Part shown: positions 35,290 through 47,956 of the stretch, piece after piece | How the letters are laid out: the number at the start of each line of letters is the position of its first letter | How positions within the stretch are numbered: position 1 is the first letter of the stretch | Assembly (NCBI RefSeq): GCF_964204645.1 | Contig: NC_134033.1 | Location: 4,369,731 to 4,433,730, forward strand | Source: Tubulanus polymorphus | Taxonomy: Eukaryota > Nemertea > Palaeonemertea > Tubulaniformes > Tubulanidae | Reading direction: 5' to 3' | DNA length: 64,000 nucleotides | The notes under the pieces: generated by a model | Seen by the model: only the letters and a program-made list of their open reading frames with translations | What the model was told of the DNA's origin: nothing | The model's database searches: none | Position numbers and translations under genes: made by a program

Positions 35290-38200
35290 TATATCGTTTC
35301 AATTGTTACAACATCTGCTAAATGAAATCGACTAACTACTTTATCGCAACAATAATTTATTTCACATTTAGCATATGATAATCAACCAGGTGTCTAGTTT
35401 GGTTTGAGTCTCTGACTTGTGCAGCAGACGGATGGGGCGTCAGGTCCGTCCACATCACTGCACCACGCAACTGATGAACTGGGCTGTCCATAACATTCTC
35501 CCTTTAAAAAGGACATCACCGAGAAATATCGTTAATCTTTAGCAAATGTTTACTTTGGTCGAATTATATTCAAACTGTAAATTGAAATTCCAATGATTAA
35601 TCTTCAAAAATTAATCTTAAAATCGTTACCTTAAATAGAGTAAGCATGAAGTCAAATAGTCATTTGTAGCTTAACTAGATTTTTTTTAGCAAGTATGAGC
35701 TTTGTCGAAAATTTGGTAATGTTTATGAGACAAGGAATGCTTTACGTAGATAAAAAGGATTTTCAACAAGGATAGACACAAAATAGATATAATTGTCGAA
35801 CAGATATGTAAATAGATATAATATAGTATTATGTACAATCAGACTTTGTGCTGAAAAACCATCGTGAAAATTACAGCTGGCATCAACTGTTTTTAACCAA
35901 TTCCAAAAGAAAAGAAAGATAAAGTTAGAAAAGTCACTTTTTATGTTAATAGTTCATTGGTTATCTCGCTTGCCGCAAACTCTTAACGTTTTTGGCATCG
36001 TTTGACAACTATGACGTCATGCCAATGCTAGTTAAATTGTTCGAAAGTCGTAGTAAAAATAACGCCGACGCTTCTGATTTTCGTAGTAACTACAAATTGA
36101 AACTCCGTTTACGTTAAATATTAGACACAGCTGAAAATGACTAAACATAATGTTTCGATTATCCCCATCAACAAAGCGTCGCCAAATTTATGATTTAATG
36201 GTCCACAAAAGTTATTTCATCACATATTTGCTCGTTAATTGCTACCAACATGCATGTATAACTGGCTTAGATTCAGAAATCTAAAAATGAAACTTCTGGG
36301 TATAACGAGGTCATGCGCCAGAATGTCAGTAGATGGCGCCACGTAAATGTAGATATAGTCGTTCTGGGAGACCCAGAAATAATTTTGAAAAAATAAACGG
36401 CAACCCGAATTCGATTTATTCTATCACGCCGTAACTCGTAAGTTCAAACACGGTTCACAACTCGAAAGTAAAATGGATCATGATAGCGACACGAATACGA
36501 ATACGCTCCAAACATTTCCATGGTAAGAGGATGGAAAGACGGTACTTATTACATAAACGGTAATTAAAGCATTTAAAACTTCATAAACTGGACTCACATT
36601 CTACCGCAGAGGTCTCAACATCTACCGCAGAGATTCAGAATTACGATTTAGACCGGACCTGGTACCAATTTCTGTCCACACACATACGTAGATTCAGACT
36701 GGTCCAAAATTTGGACCGAACCTGGTTCCTCTTTTAGAACCAAATTTAGACCGGTCTAAATTTCGTCTTGTGAACGCGCCCTTAGAATAAACCGAATTAG
36801 TCTTGGGTCTAACGACAACCGTTCCTGTTTATACTCCCAAGTAGGCATTTGGTCGGGAGCACTCGGAGATCTTCAGTGATGATAAAGAAATGCTTCGAAA
36901 ATATTAACAGTAAGAAAAAGTATACAACGACAAAAACAATATTTATTATTTCCACAGAAAATCCGTGGACACACATTTCATGGGGTCGTGGGTGGTCGTG
37001 TACGTACGGATGTGGATACGTAATGTCCTATCTATATGAGGTACAACCAAAAATTATCACGATTGATCAGGATTCCCAATTGAGATTCACTTGGGGTAAA
37101 TTGATGAATATGTACGAACAAACTACATTTTAACAATTGACTATACCACTATATATTTGACTACAAGTAACGTATGAATATATCTATATCAGACTATTTT
37201 ACACTACTAGGCTACTATATCTGTTAGGCCACACAAAGAAATACCCTAGTTTCTCATCATATTTTTATCTGGAAAGTGACGGAGCCGGGGGAATTTTATT
37301 TTTATTCCTTTTTTCGAATGAAAAAGTTGAAATAAAAAGCTAAACCTGAGACTTATAGAACAGACGCGGGAGGGAAGTTTTTTTACCAATGCCAAACAAA
37401 TACCATTAAATGCAAATAGAACATATGCCAAAAAAACTTTATTTAGAATTAAGTAGCTCCCAAAAACCTATAAAATCAAACTATATCGACTCATTTAATG
37501 GAAACTAATTTTCGCAGGTTTCACGCTTCCTCGTAATAAGTAAAATGAAACAAACCTGGCGCTGTTTTTGTCACCGTAAATGTTGATTACATGGACGTCG
37601 AGGATGAGCATATTAACGCCCGCAGAAAAAAATACAATGGACACTATACAGCAACGCAGGCGAGCGGGTTTTAATTTTTTATCAAAAAACGCTTTGTCTT
37701 TTTAGTTTTTATTAGGGATTTTTTCATGGTGTGGGTGGCATTTGACTTTCTTGAGAAACTAGTTTGTCGTGTAGTCTTAGACTACCAACCGATGACTACT
37801 ACGATCAACGTTCGTTATAACGCCAACATACTTAATGTGGTCGCTCACGTAACGCCATCGTGTTTCAGAGAACAAATCTGCCAAACCCAACACAAACGAA
37901 AATGCTATTCTGTATAAGATGTCAATTTTGTTATAATGTGGTGTGTTCAATTGGTCCCAATAGTGGCATTTAAAAGGACTTCTACCGTATATCCATACGA
38001 CACTACTTTACGTATTTGACTACATCTATATTATGAACATAACTATAATGAATCACATTTGACTAATGCCCTACCGTAGCAATTTGTTTCGAAGTTCGAC
38101 GATAAGTAGATACTGTTTCTTTTTTATTTGTGTCTACATTTTCCCGGGGACTATAAAACGAATTTCGTTTTAGAGTCCATGATTTTCCGAAGCAAGCTTT

Positions 38201-38329
38201 CTATGAGTACATTTAAACGACTGTAAGACATCTCTAGAGAATGCTGAGCAGCAGGTTTGACTAGTTCGCCATCTAGAGGTAATACAAGTTATGAATCTGT
38301 CTTCAGTCTGGTAACCACGCCCATACCTA
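35290..38329. other. Intergenic, ~3 kb, no gene seen
   Basis: AT-rich with scattered short open frames lacking recognisable domains (for example 36849-37133 and 37726-37917). Contains a possible MITE-like inverted sequence (36641-36785). A segment near 38225-38330 is loosely similar to 26885-27010. Confidence 0.55.
36641..36785. repeat. Possible MITE-like inverted sequence
   Basis: Contains 'tttagaccgg' near the left and 'ccggtctaaat' near the right, with related 'ggtcc'/'ggacc' motifs between, and ends 'gtgaacgcgccctta'. Inverted symmetry is visible but imperfect, and no target duplication was identified. Confidence 0.4.
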
Positions 38330-40667
38330 TTAGATTACATCGTCCCGGGCATTGACGTGTCCCGGTTTGTTGACGATAAAAGCCAAGAAAACCAGAAAAC
38401 CTTGACACGAATTCAACAAATTGAAGAAATACCAGAGATAATCGTTATTTACGAACGACGCTACGAACCCGACCACCCACGTGACCCCGGTCACTAAAGC
38501 CATCCGGTAGAAAATGAATGTGGTCGTTCTCTTCTGTTTGGCGTTAGATGAAGAAGTGGACATCGCGGAAAATGACCGGTGAATGCAGTAAACTGTAGCT
38601 ACGAATAGAATTATACTGACCAGATCGATAATACCGACCGGTAGAACGAACGCCATCAATAGGGCGAAACTGGAACTAAACCAACAAGTAACGGGGCTAC
38701 CGTAAACCGCACCGGAGTACTGAGTGGTATCGGTGTTGTGTAGGACGATACAGGGTCCGACAATGAGGAGTGGAGAAAGCCAAACTGATAGTAGATAGTA
38801 CAGTAACATCTTAGGAGAATCGACCGGTTTACGAATAGCAGAAAATAGTGAACATATGAACAGAAACAGAGGCCATTGAAGCGAAAACAACCATCGAAAT
38901 ATAGTGTTTAACAGCGGCCATCGACACGCATAGTAATCGATTATCAACGCCGATCAGGCTGGAAATATGAAGAGTTTGAGCCAGGCGAGAGTTATACAGA
39001 GATTGACGATGAGTTTACCGGGAAGAGTTCGCAGATCGGGAATATTCAAATAGATTACGACCGTTATCACGAGTCTAATGACGGACAGACAGTTACAGGT
39101 GAAGGTTATCAGAAAATCGCGATCGGAAAATAACGAACTGACCGTTATTTTGAATTTTGATTTGTTTTGTCGTCTGCAAACCATGGCTCCTGTACTAGAA
39201 TACACTCGCATGCAGTCGATGATTTAAGTGGAACATTTACTCGATTTTACTATCTGCGTTTTTCCGTCGTCTCTGATAATTTGGAAAATTCTGTAATATT
39301 TGAAAGACGGGTTGGACTGGGCTAGAAAAAAGTTACTTCCGGTTTGGGTCATATTATTTTCTACGTCTGCCTCAGTATCGATGATGTCACAGCGAGTATT
39401 CTTAGTCAAACTCGTAGTCGACAACTCGTAACCGGAAATGGTCACCAGACTGCCATCATTACCGAATTGACACGTGATCATCGCCTCATATTCGCTCAAG
39501 ATTGATTCCATAGTGACGTCACCGAGAAACTCTATGTGATTGGTAAGCGTGAAGTCGCGTCTGTACAATGACGATTCATTGCTTAAAGCTGATAAACTTC
39601 CAATTTCTATAATCTTTGATTTATCGACATCGCCGCAGACTTTCACTTTGAAATACATCAATTCAAACCCGAAGTTTTTCATAACAAATCGCTGAGTTTC
39701 GTTAAAAGTAATAATGAAAGAGAAATACACGCGTACGGATATTCTAGGCCATTCGTTCTCAACAAGCTGACAGACGGCGTTGTCTTCGTCGGTACCCAGG
39801 AGCCGGTATCCCCGTAAACAGCCGTATCCGCGACATCTACGCGTCTCCTGGTCAAATATTTCGGTTGTTTCCGAGCAGAGAAAGTCTTTCGGCGCCCACG
39901 TGATGACGGGCATTCCCGCAGTTCGAAATTCTACGCCGTTCGCGAGACTGAAATCGAGTAAGATGGTCAAACCGAATGTTTTTTGGCCGGTTAGATCATA
40001 GGTACAAACTAAGGTCGATTCGTTTAAAACGCTGTCACTCAGTTCACATTTCATACAGTAATAATTACGGTATGTTTTCATCCGTCCACCGAATACGGCT
40101 GATATCGGGTTAAAAACCCGTCTGCATTTAGACCTTAAGTCTTGATCTGCTGACTCGTTGCAGTGTGACGTCACGGGTAGGTTACTGCGCATGCACGGCT
40201 GTAAAACAATGCAAACTTGCCTGTGATGCTCGTAAGATAAACGACAATCTTCGGGCATATTCAGAGAATTCTTCGAAAGTGAGATTGTGGGTGAAATAAC
40301 TACAATCCAGACCGAAAATAGACTCGAATATCTACAACCATGATAACCACGCTGCTAGTATCGAGGTTTCTATAAAAATGTACAAAGAACAAGAGACTAA
40401 GAGAGAAAGAACAAGAGATTGCCAAGAGAGCAAAAAATATGTTTTCCATTATTCTTGTTTCTCTCACAACTTCCTTTCAAGGGTGCGTTGCCTTTGGCCT
40501 TTGCTTGACCGTAGTAAAAATACCGTCTCAATTTTTGTTCTGTTTGTGAATATTCTTAACGTACTTTCTTATGAAATGAATTGAAATTAACGAATAGTTT
40601 AATTCAACTTACCGGTGCAGACGATCAGAAGAAGAAGAAATCGACTTACGAAGGATTGGCGCGACAT
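38330..40667 (-). pseudogene. Secretin/adhesion-class (Methuselah-like) GPCR with two in-frame stop codons
   Basis: Read on the minus strand. Exon 1 (40667-40613) encodes a signal peptide start (MSRQSFVSRFLLLLIVCT) with a gtaagt donor in phase 1; exon 2 begins at 40299 after attgtag in the matching phase. The 675-codon frame then runs to the stop at 38332-38330, interrupted only by TAA at 39226-39224 (codon 377, just before TM1) and TGA at 38956-38954 (codon 467, after TM2). No frameshift is present. The ectodomain is cysteine-rich (TYRNYYCMKC), without a clear GPS cleavage motif. The helices fit class B: LRTLPGKLIVNLCITL (TM1 loop to TM2), CWFSSSFALLMAF (TM4-5 region), MALVTGVTWVVGF (TM6) and FFNLLNSCQGFLVFLAF (TM7). 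Probably a young pseudogene or null allele; readthrough or assembly error are alternatives. Confidence 0.85.
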
Positions 40668-40789
40668 CTCAAACCGATGCACAGAAAAGACTCGACTGCG
40701 AATCGTAAATGAAATTGAGCTGAACGATTCTCAACTTAGATTGATCGTGTTTGGATGAAACAAGACGCTGAATGCGTGAATCAAAAACG

Positions 40790-41085
40790 GTTCGTTGTTT
40801 CAATGGACGTGTGTGATTTTAATGAGCTTTTATACACAAACGTTGAAATGCGCTCAATACTCATCTATATGAACATACATGACAGGTGTAACATTAATTC
40901 AGATATAATTTCACAAGATTCAATAGTAAGAGCTGATCACGCAGGGCGAAACCACATGAATATTTGTATGGGTTGTGATTTACTAATACTAAATGGCAGA
41001 TCTCACGACGACAAAAATTGTGGCAAATACACTTTTCGCCAGCCGAAAGGTAAAAGTGTTATTTATTATGTACTTTTAGGCTTTA
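40790..41085 (+). pseudogene. LINE-type (APE) endonuclease fragment
   Basis: The translated stretch contains CDFNELL, matching the GDFN motif of APE-type endonucleases of non-LTR retrotransposons, and then a block NICMGCDLLILNGRS...GKYTF..PKGKSVIYYVL that fits the C-terminal end of such domains. The catalytic Gly is replaced by Cys, the expected Asp before YVL is Tyr, and no reverse transcriptase follows. A decayed insertion fragment. Confidence 0.7.
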
Positions 41086-42296
41086 ATATGATCAGTTTAC
41101 GGAGTCATTTTCGGACCTTGAGAAAATGAGTCTGAAAATTAATTTGGAAAATGAGTCGAACTTCAAGCAATATCTGGGGTCACACGATGACCAGCAGTGG
41201 TAGAAGCAGCGGCAGCGGCAGCGGTAGCAGCAGCAGCATAATATTTTTACTAAATAATGCCATATATGTAGCTCATAACAAGGACTCCATTAATGAACTA
41301 GTTGATGAATAAACTTCGTCGTTACAATCGATAGTTACGACAATACGCGGGAAGCATACAGGTTTAAATTCAGAATTGTATAATCGGTGGGGCTGTTAAT
41401 AAAAGATTTGAGAAATAGCTCGATTGTTCCGACGGTTACTTACCAAAGAACAAAAAGATGCTTGGGATTTGGATATTGGATTACGTATGTAAATAAGTCT
41501 TCGTGTATTCGACGTCGTCGTACCCCGCCATCAGTCCATGGATAATCCTTTTCCGGAGATCGTGAGACTGCAGTTGTTTTAGTCGGAATATTCAAATTTT
41601 CAAATTTTATCATAATAATTTGCTGTAACAGAAAAGAAACACATTAACATATATCGGCAATTAATTTCGCAGCAATATGGTTACATATATTCACATTTTA
41701 AACTTCAGACTCTTGAGACACGCAATTCGTCAATATGAACTAGACATTACAGAACCGTATACCAGTACATAATATTCTTGAATAAAACCTCCCAGTCAAT
41801 TTGTAGTCGACACGAATATACGAGCACCTGGTTACAATACTACAATATTACTGCTAAGTCAGTAAGTGCCCAATTGGCTTGTTTTTGCTCCATTTAAAAG
41901 ATCTATCCTTATCCCTAAACCACTTCTTTCAAACGAGTTGAATACCGATTTAGATCAATTAATCTCGGTTTGTTCAAGTCCAGCGGGGGAACAAATATTT
42001 ACTCATTTATCTGACAATACATCGTAGCATCTGAATAAGAATGTAAACTTTTATCAACAAAAAGCGTTTATCTTAAGGAATCGCCTAAACGAGTACCCGT
42101 ATATAGAGTCACTGCTTAAATTATGCAGGACTTGCACCGGAAACATTGAATTGAGAATTTGTTACGGCATAGAAGCGTGTTTTAAACAATTTAATAACAA
42201 TAAACACCAAGTGCGTAGATAAAGGTCCTCGATCTACTACAGGGCAACTAAGCATAATGCGTCGTAGTGGATATAAAAAATGGAAAGGACTTGTTT
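41086..42296. other. Intergenic, no gene seen
   Basis: Contains a short GCA/GGC trinucleotide run at 41200-41242 and otherwise AT-rich sequence without supported features. Confidence 0.6.
41200..41242 (+). repeat. Trinucleotide microsatellite (AGC/GGC)
   Basis: Imperfect run of agc, ggc and ggt triplets. No coding frame is associated with it. Confidence 0.85.
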
Positions 42297-42625
42297 GCGA
42301 TAGAGCGTCGTTGCGCTGAACGACGCTTCCAGGCCGAAATGTGCTTTTCATGGCGTTTTCAGCGTCTTCGATAATCAACCTCGTCATTTTCCGATATAGC
42401 GGAGCATTGTCGAGAAAATGACTTCTCTCGCCTTGAACGACACTTCAAGGCTGAAAGTTGCTTTTTCAGGCGATTTGTGCGTTTTTGACATTCAACTTTC
42501 CGAGCGAGGTCATTTTTGCGATATAGCGAAAAATTGATGAGAAAACGTTTCTCGCGCTTAACGACGCTTTTAGGCCGATATGTGCTTTCCAGGAGATTTG
42601 AGCATTACGTTCAAACTTTCCAACC
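42297..42625 (+). repeat. Degenerate tandem repeat, ~100-127-bp units, three copies
   Basis: Units start at about 42297, 42392 and 42519 with 'cgatatagcg' or 'cgatagagcg', followed by 'gaacgac(g/a)cttc' and 'aggccgaaatgtgctttt'-like blocks. They lie about 250 bp upstream of the GPCR start codon at 42879. Confidence 0.8.
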
Positions 42626-42878
42626 AGATGTTTCACTTAAAGATATTTCGTCTATTCCACTTTATTCTCGCACAACGATGTATATTTATATATTTTTAAT
42701 ATTGACTAGTGACATTCATAATCTATAATTTTCGCAAAATCACGGTCTATTGTCACCCTATTCCTAAGAATTGATTTTTCTTTTCAGTGTGAACAATAAA
42801 TTTAGAGCTTCAAAAATAATTTATGGTTTAAGTTGTATAAAGTTAGTCCACAATGCCAAGGGCTAATTATCGTGAATC

Positions 42879-43829
42879 ATGAATGCAACTCAAATTCTGA
42901 TTGGCCGAACGTACAGCAGTAACATCGTTCTGATGTCTGTGGTGAACAGGTCTGGAAGCTACCGTGCCGTAGCACTAGCCATTCTGCCTGTCTTGTTTCT
43001 CTTCGGAGCTTTCGGAAATTCGGCTACTTTCTTGATCATGATTAGTCGCAGATTCCGCAGTTTATCTTACGCTAACTATCTGATCGTTTTGTCTGCCAGC
43101 GATTTCCTCTACTGTTCAGATTACACACTGATGCCTGTTTTACAGTTTGTTCTTTTTCATATGAACACTGGTCCTATATTCATGTCGAATTCATTGATCA
43201 GTTGTAATATCTATGAGTTCATAATGGTACTAGCATCCTGCAATAGTTCGTGGTTGATAGTAGCTATTTCTCTAGAACGGACAGCAGTTGTGCTCTTCCC
43301 GTTCACATCTCGTTTGGTATGTACACCGAGATTCGCTAGATATGTTATATTGATAATTACTGCAGCAAATATACTGCTTCTATTTATCACACTAACTTTA
43401 ACGATTCATTTTTCCGACCAGTTTTTCGGATGTTACTATAAATTATCTGACCAAATAATATTTTTTACCATAATCGTCGTCTATGCTAACCTTATACCGT
43501 TAATTTTGATCATTACATCGAATTCTATTATCATAATTCAGTTATTCTCAAGTTCAAAAATACTGTCGTCTGATCGGAAAACTACAAAATCAATACGTAC
43601 AACATTAATGCTTGTAACAGTTTCACTCGCATTTGCGATGTTTACACTTCCAACAACTATTGCGATATTGTTACCGATTTCATCGGGACAACAAGTTTTT
43701 CTTTTGGACATTTTTACACAATTCCATGTTTGCAACTTTGTGGTAAATTTCTACATATATCTTTTACTGGGCCGAGAAATTCGCGAATATTTCTGTATAA
43801 AAATCCGCTGCAGGAATTCAAATCGCTAA
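42879..43829 (+). CDS. Rhodopsin-class neuropeptide-receptor-like GPCR (intronless)
   Basis: A single ATG-initiated frame of 316 codons. Asn-linked sites occur near the N-terminus (NATQ and NRSG). TM1 has FGNSATFLIM, TM2 LSASDFLY, TM3 ends WLIVAISLERTAVVLFPF with LER in place of DRY, and TM7 reads VVNFYIYLLLGREIREYF with NFYIY in place of NPxxY. Extracellular loop cysteines are present (ISCNIYEF and FFGCYYKL). It is a paralogue of the gene at 47957 (shared FRxxSYAxYLxxLSxxD and NFYIYLL.G.EIR) and the apparent parent of the pseudogene at 10930-11922. It falls in the FMRFamide/peptide-receptor-like group; the ligand is unknown. Confidence 0.9.
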   Translation: MNATQILIGRTYSSNIVLMSVVNRSGSYRAVALAILPVLFLFGAFGNSATFLIMISRRFRSLSYANYLIVLSASDFLYCSDYTLMPVLQFVLFHMNTGPIFMSNSLISCNIYEFIMVLASCNSSWLIVAISLERTAVVLFPFTSRLVCTPRFARYVILIITAANILLLFITLTLTIHFSDQFFGCYYKLSDQIIFFTIIVVYANLIPLILIITSNSIIIIQLFSSSKILSSDRKTTKSIRTTLMLVTVSLAFAMFTLPTTIAILLPISSGQQVFLLDIFTQFHVCNFVVNFYIYLLLGREIREYFCIKIRCRNSNR

Positions 43830-44329
43830 TTTTTGTTTGAGCCATCCTCATTGGTTTTAAATTCATTTTTTTTTCGTTTGAGTTCTTGTAACTGCCAATC
43901 CACATCCGTTAATCCCTTGACTTGGAACCCAATTTGGAGCAGACGCAAACGACGTCCTGCTATGTCCATTTTGCAGAAATGTCGTATACTGGGAGCGGAT
44001 GTTTGCCGAGTGGATCCGAAAAGAAGAAAACCGAATGCGACGAAATCGGCGTCGGAGGCGACAGCAACGACACACAAGATATATTAACGCCGATCCAACC
44101 TCGACGATAACGACAACCACAACCGCCACCCCACACAGAAAAAAGTCCTTGTAAGGACTACTTTGATTTCCAAGAAAGAGACATTGTTAACACGCCTCGC
44201 CTAGCCTCGCTTTTTGCTTCAGTTTTTCCTCAATTTTTTAAACAAACTTTTTTTCCTCGGTGAGTTCGTAGTGCTATAAATTAAAAACCGACTAAATTCA
44301 TATACACAATAGTTTTATTTTATTGTAAT
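43830..44329. other. Intergenic, no gene seen
   Basis: Overlapping short frames on both strands (43833-44129) have no recognisable domain and mutually exclusive readings. Treated as noncoding. Confidence 0.55.
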
Positions 44330-44800
44330 ATGCAGAAAATAGGGGAACGAACCCTATACGTGGATACAGACTCCATTATTTGTAGCGTGAAACCTGGTGA
44401 ATGGGATCCGCTTACCGGGAATTTTTTGGGTCATATGAGCGATGAATTGTTAGATAAATACGGTGAGGGGGCGAATATTTCAGAATATGTTTCGGTCGGA
44501 TCCAAAAAGTATGCTTATGGGGTATTTAGTCCTAGAGATAATACATTTTCGACTGAATGTAAAGTTAAATGGATAAATTAGAATTTTCGATAAAAACAAA
44601 GTGTTAACTTGGTAGATATCATTGTCGGTGAAAAGTACGACCATCTTTATATATTAAACCCCGACAAAATTAATAGAAAAATCAAGGAATGCTAAATTTA
44701 CAATGAAGACGAACGCAAAAAAATATCGCGCCGTTTAAACTAAACGAGCTTTTGACCCCGCAGATCGGTATAACACGCTTCCGCACGGCTATTAATATAG
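44330..44800 (+). pseudogene. Fragment of protein-primed B-family DNA polymerase (Polinton/Maverick type)
   Basis: The open part (44330-44581) contains LYVDTDSI, the YxDTDS active-site motif C of B-family polymerases, followed by a block typical of the thumb region (GHMSDELLDKYG and SVGSKKYAYGV). After a stop codon, homology seems to resume in the same region up to KRAF and TLPHGY near 44800, as in the C-termini of polymerases from Polinton/Maverick elements and related viruses. Upstream palm and exonuclease parts are missing. A decayed endogenous fragment, not functional. Confidence 0.75.
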
Positions 44801-46109
44801 CAGATAACGTCGTGTATATGATGATTTATTTATACCATTTATTCTACTTATTGCGTATTGATTATGTATTTTATCTTATTTATTCAATGTATTCTAAATA
44901 AAAACGAAAGAATGACCAAAACGTTAGTTTTTTTATTTCTTAATCTGTGGTTTCCATGTCACGATATCTTTTGCCCGTACTCGTGATTTATGGAAAAGAA
45001 AGCGCCACCTAGGATTCAACTTCACCCAAACTCCCCCTCCACATACACACACGCACAAGATCTCGCAATAGTGGCGCCATCTTGGAATTAATTGTACCGA
45101 TAGATAAATTCTGATTTAACATCGCCAATGATTGAATGTGGATTTGATTTAGTTTGATCTGTATTTAACGAAAACATTGAATATTTCCCGCCAAAAAAAA
45201 AATTGAATTTGGATTTTTTTACTAAAATATTTTTGAATTTGAATTTCCCGCCAAAAATTTAGATTTGAAATTTCCGCCATCTTACCGTACCTTCCGGTCA
45301 CCTTTTTGGATGTCGTTACTTCTTGCATGACGTCATTTCCGTCAGATAGTTCCAAGGAAATGTCATAACAAGGTACGAACCGTACTTTTACTGCCGGATA
45401 TTTCGATTTAGAAATCAAACTTTAGACTGCATTACGTTGTTCGATATTTTCTGGAGTTTATTCATAGCCTGGGCTCAAAAGCCCCGACGCAAATTCATTT
45501 TAGGGCCAATGTTCCAATTTACCATTCCCGGCACATGAAATAATTCGCCGACATCGCAGAAACATGGGGCCATTAAACGAGGCCATGAAAAGATGCATTT
45601 CGGTCAAAATACTTAATAATGAAAGATCGCTGCTTGGACCGTTAGAAAACTGCGAACCCGTTTATCATTTGGTTTACTGTTAAAACTTATCAGTATAGAA
45701 TCCTACAACCAAGAAATAAGCGGTTTCTTTAGGGGATATGGTGATATTCCCTTGTTATTATGAGATTTAGATTATTTTTAATTGAATAAATAAAAGGCCA
45801 CGCAGAATTAAGGGCTTCATATTTTTACGACCCTTTCTTTACAAAAGATAGAAATTGCAAGCAGTAATCCAATTATTTGAATTGATAATTGCTCGTGGCT
45901 TACGCTGTTCCAATTCAGTCGGGAAAGAAACCATTCATTCTCAATTTCGCAAGTTTACGAAATATCCCACATCGCGTCATGATTTTATGAAAAATAGAGC
46001 TTTCAACTTTTACATGCTGCATCAGTATTTTGTGGTAGTCTGTTATTAAAACCGATACTGTCTCTTACTGTTTTCTTGATTTAAGAATATACTGTGGGTC
46101 TCGTTTCGC
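44801..46109. other. Intergenic, no gene seen
   Basis: Contains locally repeated 'aatttccgccaaaaa'-like phrases around 45185-45285 and no supported gene. Confidence 0.55.
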
Positions 46110-46790
46110 TCTTGACGTATCGGCCCCACTCCACGCGGTTGCGCCACCGCGCGGGATTTACGTGCAGGAGCAGAACACAAACATGGCCACTCTCTCAATT
46201 TTCAATGATAAAAATCGTTTGTGCATTTCAATTATTTCGGCTGTTAGGGTTTTAAGGCACAATATAAGTTGATGATGTGATATGGCGATGTTTAATTAAT
46301 GATAATTCCGCAGTGAAGCTAGTCACGAACGGTGCCGATTGAGCGTATAGCTGCCAAAAACACTGAAATGTGCGTAGTTGCGTAACTATTTGCAGTGAAT
46401 TGCAGAAACATGAAGCCTTAACGGCCGTTTAAAAAAAATTATACCAATCGCAATTGTAAAATAAAAATGATATAGAACCTAAGTTAAAATTCTGGCCATT
46501 TCTAAAATGTTATTACTAACTTTTAGTCAGCGCGGAACGTTTAGTTTTCCAACAATAATGAGGGGTGGTAGGTAGTCGTGCAATTCAAGTCATCATTTAT
46601 TACACGTTACTTCCGTGTTGTTGAAAATCTCCACCTACGTTATTCTCCTGGACCAAACCCCAATGAACAATGTGATCTGTGGGCTGGCCACAAATGCACA
46701 CAGATCACACTACACTACCCATTACATACTCCAGTTCCCACAGCTTTCACATATCCATCCAAATATTTAGTGTCTTTCTTCCTGGTTTAC
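46110..46790 (-). repeat. Dispersed repeat, inverted partner of 29640-30305
   Basis: Reverse-complement match to 29640-30305, including 'ggccactctctcaattttca' and the block ending near 'aaatatttagtgtctttctt'. The two copies lie 16 kb apart in opposite orientation. Confidence 0.8.
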
Positions 46791-47956
46791 CTGTTCGTGC
46801 AACTACCACAGGGAACTGACAGCACCATATATTGGTTCCTTTAAAGCCATTCTAACTAAACTGGTACTACAGTAATTTTTACGTTGTAGCCCTTATGGCT
46901 CCACATATCCATATTTCTTCGAAATAGCCGTATGCCATTATCTTAAGAGAATCATTTTGACGAAATCTTGGTACGCTTTGCAAATTCCATACCAGTAACG
47001 CAAAAACCGTCATCGCTGCGTCGCAGCTATATTTTCATTTTCAATAACCTATCATCTAGATTTTTAATCTTCTGCATGGCAATAAAGTCGAAGCCTCGAA
47101 CATAAATGTTGTCGATGTGACCACTGATGCGATGTTCTTGTAGCCACGAAGTTCTTTTGACGTCTGAAGCTACAGTTTCAAACCCCGCAGGGCTTTCAAC
47201 TGAAACGGGCCCCGAATTTAAAATCGGAGCAGATTCATTTAAAAACTTATTAAATTTAAAACATGGAACTGACCGCAGTATGTACGAGTAAGGGAGGTAA
47301 TGTCTACATATCAATTCTCATCCCGAATTTGGATCTACAAAATCTTGAAGAAACGATGAGTTTTGAATTGTCTTTAGAATTGCGTGGTTTATGCGGAACA
47401 CCTTGCTTTCATAGCTAGTTCCGATTATATTATAACTGACACATATCTCCACGTCCTGTGAGTTTCTGTGCTCCGTCACTCTTGTTTTTAGTCACTCCAC
47501 CTCGTGTTGGCTGTAGTTAATCGACAGCCGAAAAACTGTGGATTCATTTCATTATATAAAACTTATATAAGACTCGAGACTTCAATCATTCATCTACAAT
47601 CTAAACAGATAAGAGGTTTTCATTCTACTAATGAATTGAAGAACATGTTGTGGATTACATTCCAGGCACCTGCCAACAATTTATGCTGCATTCATCTCGA
47701 TGAAGAGAACATAAATCGCGATGAAAAGAATCAACAGTAGAACTTTTGAATTATACGCTCGAAATGATTTTCAAAATGAATCGTACAGAAAGTAACAACC
47801 TAAACTAATGTATAAGGGCGCACTCACAATCGCAGCAGGTTGATTTAATTCACTCCAATCCTAAAACTGATAACAATATTCATCCGCGCTCATTTAGTTG
47901 TAGAATACACAATTCGATATACACGCGCCTTCTAAAGGAATATATGCGCCTTGGAT
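46791..47956. other. Intergenic, no gene seen
   Basis: Two open frames (47027-47314 minus and 47504-47740 plus) are the longest here. Neither has a domain that could be recognised, so neither is called. Confidence 0.5.

Noticed and set aside
36849-37133. 94-codon frame with several Trp and Cys residues
   Set aside because: No recognisable domain, no matching exon nearby, and no second copy to test conservation.
38954-38956. TGA in the class B GPCR as a selenocysteine codon
   Set aside because: A second stop (TAA) occurs in the same frame, the position is not a known redox site, and no SECIS element was identified.
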